Assembly: GCA_018821435.1 (NCBI GenBank)
Contig: JAHJME010000017.1
Location: 108,147-172,146, forward strand
Direction: 5' to 3'
DNA: 64,000 nucleotides
Origin: Alphaproteobacteria bacterium
Lineage (GTDB): Bacteria > Pseudomonadota > Alphaproteobacteria > Caulobacterales > Caulobacteraceae
The notes below the pieces were generated by a model. The model worked only from the letters and a program-made list of their open reading frames with translations. It ran no database searches and had not been told where the DNA came from. Below are positions 56,828 through 64,000 of this stretch, in pieces; within the stretch, counting starts at the first letter, position 1; every line of letters starts with the position of its first letter. Made by a program: the position numbers and the translations under genes.

Positions 56828-57726
56828 CTGACGTCGAACTTGTCCTTGCGGCGGTGGCCGAAGAGCATGCGGCTCTCCAGGCGGCCGCGCAGGGCGGCGT
56901 AATAGGCGTTGAGGAAGGTGCGGTCGGGGGTGTCCGCCGGCCCTTCCCAGCCGATCTTGGTACGGATCCGGGTCGCCACCTCGGCCATCGACTTGCGGTC
57001 GGCGGCGCGGATCACGTCCTCCAGCACGTGCAGTTCCTTGATCCCGTAGGCGTCGAGCTGGGCCGGCGTGAAGGCGAAGCCGCGGGCCAGGCCGCGCTCG
57101 GTGTCGGCGAGATCGGGCCGCAGCATCGCCTTGGGCGCCTTCACCACCATGGTGCCGGCTACCAGGTCTCCCATCCGCCGCCGGTCGCGATTGAACAGCG
57201 GGAAGAGGATGAAGACGCAGCTCCAGATCGCGCCCAGGGTGATCAGGGCGGCGTCCACGCCCTGGCCCCGCGCCGCGAAGAACGTCAGCGGCAGGATGAC
57301 CTCGACCTCGCGCATGGCGTTGCGGGCGAACACCATGTCCGCCGTCAGCCGCCCGCCGTTGGCCGCCGCCACCCGCAGGCCCATGGCCCGCTTGCCCGGC
57401 GTCGCGGCGCGCGGGCCCATCTCGAACAGCACGAAGTAGAAGTTACGGCCGACGAACACGCCCAACAGCCAGACCACGCCCAGCGCTTCGTTGCCCCAGC
57501 TGGCCTTGGTCCCGGCGAAGACCGCCAGGCAGATGAGGCTGAACACCGCGAGGCTTCCGAACAGGATGGCGAAGTCGATCAGCAGCGCCGAGAAGCGCTC
57601 GGCGTAGGCGCCGATCTTCAGCCGCAGGTCGACGCCCTCGGGCGTGACCAGCTCGCGCCACCCATCGTAGGGCGGCCGCGTCGCGCGGCGTTCCCTCATG
57701 CGCGCGAACACGCCCTGAACGCTCAT
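56824..57726 (-). CDS. RDD family membrane protein
   Basis: A 300-residue inner-membrane protein, last gene of a six-gene operon. The RDD domain (residues about 25-160) has LKIGAYAERFSALLIDFAILFGSLAVFSLICLAVF, a Trp-rich helix, and TPGKRAMGLRV, with RDRRRMGDLVAGTMVV after it. The C-terminal 120 residues are soluble. RDD proteins are poorly characterised; some bind or transport small molecules. ATG overlaps the SpoIIM-like stop by 4 bp. Confidence 0.9.
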   Translation of the reverse strand: MSVQGVFARMRERRATRPPYDGWRELVTPEGVDLRLKIGAYAERFSALLIDFAILFGSLAVFSLICLAVFAGTKASWGNEALGVVWLLGVFVGRNFYFVLFEMGPRAATPGKRAMGLRVAAANGGRLTADMVFARNAMREVEVILPLTFFAARGQGVDAALITLGAIWSCVFILFPLFNRDRRRMGDLVAGTMVVKAPKAMLRPDLADTERGLARGFAFTPAQLDAYGIKELHVLEDVIRAADRKSMAEVATRIRTKIGWEGPADTPDRTFLNAYYAALRGRLESRMLFGHRRKDKFDVS

Positions 57727-58718
57727 GGGCGACGAGTCCGGGGCCAGTAGAAATAGGCCAGCCAGGCCAGCAGCATGACCACCGCGATGGCGTAGCGGGC
57801 ATAATCCGCCTGAATCAATTGCCGCCCGAAGCCCTCAAGCAGGCCGGCGACGAAGAGCATCACCACCACGCCCATCATCGCCGTGGCCGCGCGCCGCCCC
57901 GCCTCGGCGGCGGCGTCGATACGCGAGCGATCGCCGGGGAAGCAGACCGACCAACCGATGGAGAAGCCCGCCGCGCCGGCGAGGATGATCGCGAACAACT
58001 CGGTCGTCCCGTGGATCATCAGCCAGCCGCCGGCCTCGAAGCCCAGGCCGCGCGTGACGAACAGCGCCAGGAAGGCCCCGAACATCCCGCCGTTCATCAC
58101 CAGCAAGGCCGCGGTCGGCAGGCAGAGCAGGAAGCCCAGCGCGAAGGCGAACAGCGCGATCTGGGCGTTGTGGGTGAACAGGAAGGTGGCGAAGACCGAC
58201 AGGCCCTCGCTGGCCGTGCCCTCGTGGTAGAGCGTGTCGCGGAGCGAGGCCGTGGTTGCAGTCGGATCGCGGCCCGAGGCCAGGCCGGGCTCGACGAAGC
58301 TGTGGAACCAGTCGGCGTCGCGCCGGACCAGCACATAGGCCACCACCGCCGCCACCGCCGAGAGCACGAAGGACACCAGGGTCTCGCGCCACAGCGACTG
58401 GATCGCCGCCGGCCAGTCGCGCAGGAAGAACGCCGCCATGCGCTCCGGCAGCCGGGTGCGCGCGCCATAGACGATGAAATAGGCCCGCGTGCAGAGGCTC
58501 TCCAGATAGGCCGTCAGGCTCTGGTCCAGCGAGATCGACCGGGCGACCGACAGCGACGACAGCGCCTGGCGGTACAGGACCGGGATCTCCAGCAGCTCGT
58601 CGCGCTTGAGCTTCGCCGCGCCGCCGGCCTCGGCTTTGGCGAGCAGGGTCTCCAGGCGGCGCCAGTCCGCCTCGCGCTCGGCCCGGAACCGCCAGCTCTT
58701 GAGGTGCAGCTCGGCCAT
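57723..58718 (-). CDS. SpoIIM-like (stage II sporulation protein M family) membrane protein
   Basis: A 331-residue membrane protein. An N-terminal helical soluble part ([30 protein letters not shown]) precedes about six transmembrane helices including [46 protein letters not shown] and [31 protein letters not shown], the SpoIIM family core. This organism group does not sporulate; the family works in cell-wall hydrolysis in Bacillus. Operon partner of RDD and DUF58. Confidence 0.92.
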   Translation of the reverse strand: MAELHLKSWRFRAEREADWRRLETLLAKAEAGGAAKLKRDELLEIPVLYRQALSSLSVARSISLDQSLTAYLESLCTRAYFIVYGARTRLPERMAAFFLRDWPAAIQSLWRETLVSFVLSAVAAVVAYVLVRRDADWFHSFVEPGLASGRDPTATTASLRDTLYHEGTASEGLSVFATFLFTHNAQIALFAFALGFLLCLPTAALLVMNGGMFGAFLALFVTRGLGFEAGGWLMIHGTTELFAIILAGAAGFSIGWSVCFPGDRSRIDAAAEAGRRAATAMMGVVVMLFVAGLLEGFGRQLIQADYARYAIAVVMLLAWLAYFYWPRTRRP

Positions 58719-60031
58719 CAGACCAGCCCTCTGCGCTTCACGTCGAGGTAGCTGTTGATCAGGTTGGTCGCCAGGCCATCGGCCGGCGCGTCGACGATCT
58801 GGGCGCCCAGCCTACGGAGCCGGGCGGCCACGCCCTCGCGCTGGCGCAGCATCCGCTCAGCGATCACGGCGCGGGAGACGTCGTCGGCGTCGACCGGCTC
58901 CCGGCTCACCAGGCTTTCCAGCTCTTCGTCGCGGAACACCACGAACAACACCAGGTGCGTTCGCATCAGGCGCGCCACGTTCTCGATCATCAGCTCGGCC
59001 GAGGTGGCGTCGGCGAAGTCGGTGAAGACCACGACCACGGCGCGTCGATCCAGCCGGCCCGACAGCGCGGTCAGGCCCAGGGTGAAGTTGGTCTCCTCGG
59101 TGGAATAGTCGATCGCGGCGCACAGCTTCTGCAGCAGCGGGAATGCCGCCGGCCCGGACGCCAGGCCGCTGGCCAGCCGAGGCTTGGAATCGAAGGCGAA
59201 GACGCCGACCCGGTCGCCCATCCGCAAGCTGACGAAGGCAAGCAGCAGCGCCGCGTTGATGGCCCGGTCGATGCGCGGCAGGCCTGCCGCCGGCGCGCTC
59301 ATCAGCCGGCCGGTGTCCAGAGCGATCAGGATGTGGTGGTTGCGCTCGGTGCGGTACTCGCGGCCGATCAGCTTGCCGTGGCGCGCCGACTGCTTCCAGT
59401 CGATGTCGCCCAGGTCCATGCCGGTCTGGAATTCCTTCAGCGCGTGGAAGTCCGAGCCCTCGCCGGCGTCGGTCAGCGGCTTGGCGCCCAGCGGCGCGTC
59501 GCGGGCGAACAGGCGCAGGGCCTGTTCCTTCACGCCGGCAACGTCGGGCGTCACCAAGAGCGGCGGGCCGGGGGGCTCGTGCCGTTGCAGCCAGACCAGC
59601 CCCAGCGGCCCATGCCAGCGCGCCCAGAGGCCTTCGATCCGGCCCTCGCCGCGCCGGTTGGGCGACAGCCGCACGTCGGCCTCGGCGCGGCCGCCCGCCA
59701 CGTTCACATCCTGCCGATCCGGCTCGGCGACCAAGCGGTCGTTCACGCCCACGGCCAGTTCGACGCGCGCCGGCGCGCGGCCCTCGAACGCCGCGGTCAG
59801 GCGCGTGGTCTCCGGCCGGCCCACACCCATGAAGCGCGGCGCGGCCAGCGCCAGGGTCAGGCTGCGCGGCGGCGCGGCCAGCAGCACATCGGCCAGCATC
59901 AGCCCCACGGCCAGCACGATCCAGGCGGCCGCCGCCGTCCACAGGCCGGGCGCCATCAGCGCGACCGCAAGGGCCGGGGCGGCGCCCACGGCCATCAGCG
60001 CGATCGCCCGTCGGGTGGGGTAGAGGCGCAC
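58718..60031 (-). CDS. DUF58 protein (vWA-like, MoxR partner)
   Basis: A 437-residue protein with two N-terminal transmembrane helices ([23 protein letters not shown] and [18 protein letters not shown]). The DUF58 core is [45 protein letters not shown]. It is a von Willebrand A-related fold that MoxR ATPases act on. It starts GTG 60031, 3 bp past the MoxR stop, and its stop overlaps the SpoIIM-like ATG by 1 base. Confidence 0.94.
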   Translation of the reverse strand: MRLYPTRRAIALMAVGAAPALAVALMAPGLWTAAAAWIVLAVGLMLADVLLAAPPRSLTLALAAPRFMGVGRPETTRLTAAFEGRAPARVELAVGVNDRLVAEPDRQDVNVAGGRAEADVRLSPNRRGEGRIEGLWARWHGPLGLVWLQRHEPPGPPLLVTPDVAGVKEQALRLFARDAPLGAKPLTDAGEGSDFHALKEFQTGMDLGDIDWKQSARHGKLIGREYRTERNHHILIALDTGRLMSAPAAGLPRIDRAINAALLLAFVSLRMGDRVGVFAFDSKPRLASGLASGPAAFPLLQKLCAAIDYSTEETNFTLGLTALSGRLDRRAVVVVFTDFADATSAELMIENVARLMRTHLVLFVVFRDEELESLVSREPVDADDVSRAVIAERMLRQREGVAARLRRLGAQIVDAPADGLATNLINSYLDVKRRGLV

Positions 60032-60034
60032 CAG

Positions 60035-60977
<943 letters not shown>

Positions 60978-60991
<14 letters not shown>

Positions 60992-62192
60992 GCGTCATCT
61001 CCCCTCGCCAGTCGTACAGTTTGCGCGCGACGGCGGTCAGCTCGTCGCGGGTCTTGATCGTGTCGGCTTCGGCCGCCAGCTCGGACGGTGCGGCGGCGCC
61101 CCGGCGTCGCGCCAGGTCGTCCAGCCAGTGTTCCTCGGCGGTATGGCCGCCGGCGGCGCGCGCCACCAGGGTGCGCGTCAGCGCCGCATAGGCCGGCGCC
61201 AGTTCGTGCTCCTTGCGCGCCATCCGCACGAGGTCGGCGGAATTGTCCACCAGCGCCCGCGCGCCCAGGGCGAAGGCGCGGCCCGTCCGGCGCGGCTGGC
61301 CGAAGCGGGCCAGGGCGTGCAGGCCCATCAGGATGCCCGCCGCCGCCGCGATCAGGGTGGCCGCCAGCCACGGCGGCTCCAGCATCAGCCGCGCCATGCC
61401 CCGGCCACGTTCGAAGCCGTTCAGCGTCACGTCGAATAGGATCGGACGCTCGCCGGCCGTGGCCGTCTCCAGGATCAGGGCGCCGACGCGGGCGGTGTCG
61501 CGGCTGGCCAGGCCATGGTTGTTCAGCAGGTCCGGGTCGGACAGAACCCAGATGCTGGGCGTTTTGGCCGACTGGACCAGCACCGCGTTGCCTGCCTCGT
61601 CCGCCAGCAGCGGGATCCAGCCCTGGCCGGAAAGGGTCCGCAGTCCGTCGATCCGGCCCAGGCGCAAGGCGCCGACATCCGCGAAGGCGCCGTCGACCCC
61701 ATGCAGCGTCGGCCGGAACACGCCCTTGCGCACCGCCAGGCGGGACTGCGGCGCGTAGGACTTGAGCAGCGCCTGGACCGCATCGTCGTTCTTGATCACC
61801 CCGGCCTTGCGCACGAAGGTCTGGCGGATCGGATCGCGGCTCGCCGCCCACTTGGGCAGGACGATCAGGGTCAGGGCGCCCTTGGGATAGCTTCGCAGTT
61901 CATCGGGGTTGAGGGTTGGCTCCGGCGTCAGCACCACCACCGAAGCCGAGGGCCGCACCGGCCGCGTGCGGCTGACCAGCACCGAGGCGCCCAGGGCCTT
62001 CATCAGGATCGGCGCGCCGGCGTAGCCGATGGCCGACTTCGACAGGGCATGCGCCCGGCCGTCCTGGCCCGAGCGCAAGTCGGGGGCGTAGGCCGACAGC
62101 ACCGCCAAGGCCGCGGCGGCCACGATCCCGACCAGCACCAGCGCCAGGATGGCGCCGGCGGCGAAGGTCGGCGGCTTGGCGGGCTCGCTCAT
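60978..62192 (-). CDS. DUF4350 domain protein
   Basis: A 404-residue protein with an N-terminal transmembrane helix ([30 protein letters not shown]) and a second before residue 270 ([24 protein letters not shown]). Between them is the DUF4350 domain ([54 protein letters not shown] [15 protein letters not shown]). It resembles the ABC-type transporter-associated Ig/GATase-like fold proteins. Function unknown. Overlaps both neighbours. Confidence 0.88.
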
Positions 62193-62830
62193 CGCCAGCC
62201 CTCGGCGAAGGCGAACGCCTCGTAGTCCTTGCGCGCGGCGCCGAACGCCTCGGCGTCGGCGGGGCGGCCGCCGAAGAAGGTCAGCTCCACGGCGCGCGCC
62301 AGCCGGGCGAACGCGTCGCGGGGCGCGGCGGGCAGCGTCTCCAGCCCGGCGATGTCACGGCTGGTCAGGGCCGGCTTCACCGCGCCGGGCCGGCGGCCGC
62401 GCAGGTCGTCGATGGAGCGGAACAGCAGCAGGTGGATCGCCTCCTCGAACCGGCCCGCCGCGGCCAGGCCGTCGGCGTCCTCCAGCAGGGCACGCGCCGT
62501 CTCCGCTTCCGGCCGCCAGTCGGTGACGGCGACCTCGGCGCGCTTGCGCTTGAACCAGCTGGCGGGCGCCAGCTCGCGGACGATGAAATAGAGGATCAGG
62601 GCCGCGCCCAGGATCAGTCCGCCCCAGAAGACGTATTTCAGCACCGGGCCGATGGCCTGCAGCAGCCGGATCAGCGGCTCGATCCAGGTCGGAGTCGGCG
62701 GCGGCGGCGGCGCATTGCCGAAGTCGAACTGGATGCCGGGGGTCTTCAGCAACGCCGCATGCGCCGCGGCGAGCTTCTGCTCCGCCGTCTGGGCGGCCGT
62801 CGTCGCCACGCCTGAACCCTGCACGCACAC
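62189..62830 (-). CDS. DUF4129 domain protein
   Basis: First gene of the operon. A 213-residue frame with an extracytoplasmic N-terminus, a Pro-rich stretch (NAPPPPPTPTW), one transmembrane helix (VLKYVFWGGLILGAALILYFIV), and a cytoplasmic DUF4129 domain (LAAAGRFEEAIHLLLFRSIDDL, ALTSRDIAG). The start is uncertain: GTG codons at 62830, 62824 and 62809 are all possible, with GGGAG best placed for 62824. The stop overlaps the DUF4350 ATG by 4 bp. Confidence 0.85.
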   Translation of the reverse strand: MCVQGSGVATTAAQTAEQKLAAAHAALLKTPGIQFDFGNAPPPPPTPTWIEPLIRLLQAIGPVLKYVFWGGLILGAALILYFIVRELAPASWFKRKRAEVAVTDWRPEAETARALLEDADGLAAAGRFEEAIHLLLFRSIDDLRGRRPGAVKPALTSRDIAGLETLPAAPRDAFARLARAVELTFFGGRPADAEAFGAARKDYEAFAFAEGWR

Positions 62831-62915
62831 TCCCGAGTTGCGGGGAGGAACCTAGACGACCCCCAAACTCCTGCAAGCCTTGACCCGGGGCTGCTTTACC
62901 GGCGACCACATCGCC

Positions 62916-63929
62916 ATGACCGACGCCGACTTCATCCGAGGCCTGCCCAAGGCCGAACTGCACCTGCACATCGAGGGTAGCCTCGAGCCCGAACTGATGT
63001 TCGAGCTGGGCCGCCGCAACGGGATCGACCTGCCCTTCAAGACGGTGGACGAGGTCCGCGCGGCCTACGCCTTCTCCAATCTGCAGGACTTCCTGGACAT
63101 CTATTACCAGGGCGCGGGCGTGCTGATCGCCGAACAGGATTTCCACGACCTGGCCATGGCCTATTTCCGACGGGTGGCGGCCGACGGCTGCAAGCACGTG
63201 GAGCTGTTCTTCGACCCGCAGACCCACACCGACCGGGGCGTGGCGTTCGCCACGGTGATGGACGGGCTGCTGGCGGGGATGGCGGAGGCGGAACGGGACC
63301 TGGGCGTCACCTCCAGCCTGATCCTCTGCTTCCTGCGCCACCTGGACGAGGACGCCGCCTTCGTCACGCTGGCGCAGGCCGAGCCCTATCTGGACCGGAT
63401 CTCCGGCGTGGGCCTGGATAGCTCCGAGGTCGGCCACCCGCCGTCGAAGTTCGCCCGCGTGTTCGCCGCCGCCAAGGCCAAGGGCCTGAAGCTGGTCGCC
63501 CACGCCGGCGAGGAGGGTCCGCCCGCCTACGTCTGGGAGGCGCTGGACCTGCTGCACGTCGACCGCATCGACCACGGCAACCGGGCGCTGGAGGACGAGG
63601 CGCTGGTCAAGCGGCTGGCGGCCGAGGGCATGACGCTGACCGTCTGCCCGCTGTCGAACCTCAAGCTCTGCGTGGTCGAGGATCTGAAGGATCACCCGCT
63701 GAAGCGGATGCTGGCCCTGGGGCTGAAGGCGACCCTGAACTCGGACGACCCGGCGTACTTCGGGGGGTATCTGGGCGCGAACTGGACGGAGACGGCGGCG
63801 GCGCTGGGGCTGAGCCGGGGGGAGCTGGTGACGCTGGCGAAGAACAGCTTCACGGGGTCGTTCCTGCCGCGCGAGGCGGTCGCGGCGCGGCTGGCGGAGA
63901 TCGACGCCTATGTGGCGGGGGTGGGGTAG
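62916..63929 (+). CDS. Adenosine deaminase family enzyme, adenine deaminase type
   Basis: A 337-residue zinc hydrolase. Metal site HLHIEGSL, the catalytic Glu and His in HAGEEGPPAYVWEALDLLHVDRIDHG, and NSDDPAYFGGYLG near the end. The run HAGEEGPP plus CPLSNLKLCVVEDLKDHPLKRML matches the adenine deaminase branch (Pseudomonas PA0148 type, yeast Aah1) more than true adenosine deaminase. It would salvage adenine to hypoxanthine. ATG 62916 gives the family start. Confidence 0.92.
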   Translation: MTDADFIRGLPKAELHLHIEGSLEPELMFELGRRNGIDLPFKTVDEVRAAYAFSNLQDFLDIYYQGAGVLIAEQDFHDLAMAYFRRVAADGCKHVELFFDPQTHTDRGVAFATVMDGLLAGMAEAERDLGVTSSLILCFLRHLDEDAAFVTLAQAEPYLDRISGVGLDSSEVGHPPSKFARVFAAAKAKGLKLVAHAGEEGPPAYVWEALDLLHVDRIDHGNRALEDEALVKRLAAEGMTLTVCPLSNLKLCVVEDLKDHPLKRMLALGLKATLNSDDPAYFGGYLGANWTETAAALGLSRGELVTLAKNSFTGSFLPREAVAARLAEIDAYVAGVG

Positions 63930-63944
63930 AGCCCCCTCCCTTGC

Positions 63945-64000
63945 TCGTCATCCCCCGGCTTGTCCGGGGGACCCATCCCTCGGCGGCATGGCTGTGGAGC
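63945..64000. repeat. Dispersed palindromic repeat, second copy (cut by window edge)
   Basis: TCGTCATCCCCCGGCTTGTC continuing to GGGGGACCCAT (to 63976) closely matches the left arm of the element at 17237-17272. The right arm, if present, lies beyond the edge. Together the two copies show the sequence family is repeated in this genome. Confidence 0.7.

Overview
The window is a dense, very GC-rich stretch of a chromosome from an alphaproteobacterium, most likely Caulobacterales (Caulobacter/Phenylobacterium-like). This rests on several signals. There is a perfect CtrA box (TTAA-N7-TTAAC) in front of a DUF1134/EipA gene. There is an EcfG-type general stress promoter (GGAAC-N17-CGTT). There are FixL/FixJ-like regulators, many TonB and TPR-sulfotransferase style envelope genes, and frequent GTG/TTG starts. 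Genus-level placement is inference. No CRISPR array, transposase, integrase or prophage gene was seen, and no stretch of more than about 300 bases lacks a gene; the longest empty spacers (1869-2153, 17216-17504, 25874-26153, 34095-34353) are discussed under features or findings.

Layout. 1-1682: an outer-membrane efflux factor (cut by the left edge) divergent from a TetR regulator, with a 19-bp palindromic operator between them. 1707-10644: a cell-envelope precursor block (glmM, glmS, galU, a YeeZ-like epimerase, GT4 and GT9 glycosyltransferases) with an Ala-rich lipoprotein and a hydrolase. 10653-22084: translation genes infC, rpmI, rplT, pheS and pheT, but infC is separated from rpmI by about 6.2 kb of accessory genes (subclass B3 metallo-beta-lactamase, glycosyltransferase-like protein, two tandem MFS transporters, a 59-residue protein, secreted RidA, pseudo-receiver, GIY-YIG protein, 128-bp palindromic repeat), and an ASCH-domain gene sits between pheS and pheT. 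22096-24710: eipA and lepA, divergent around the CtrA box.

24753-31729: a run of small proteins (zinc-ribbon-like, entericidin, DUF983, DUF3309), an MHS-type transporter, DUF599, tandem MmcQ/YjbR proteins, a TPR protein and a c-type cytochrome-like protein. 31778-34812: tRNA-Ser(GGA), followed by a secreted seven-repeat RCC1 protein and a hydrolase, with a 14-bp copy of the tRNA 3' end 2.3 kb away. 34907-36985: a FixL/FixJ-like two-component pair with a lone receiver gene facing it. 37095-49773: metabolism, including glutathione-dependent formaldehyde dehydrogenase, GH3 glucosidase with PA14, P450, Nudix, luciferase-like monooxygenase, PEP-CTERM protein, MFS, class III aminotransferase and pabBC. 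49857-55935: enoyl-CoA hydratase, TonB-dependent receptor, TPR-sulfotransferase and dipeptide epimerase.

56027-62830: a membrane protein faces a six-gene overlapping operon (DUF4129, DUF4350, MoxR ATPase, DUF58, SpoIIM-like, RDD). This is the best candidate for a poorly described multi-protein envelope system. 62916-63929 is an adenine-deaminase-type enzyme, followed by a second, edge-truncated copy of the dispersed repeat. Many convergent neighbours share a 4-bp stop-codon overlap, so the region is tightly packed with little room for terminators.
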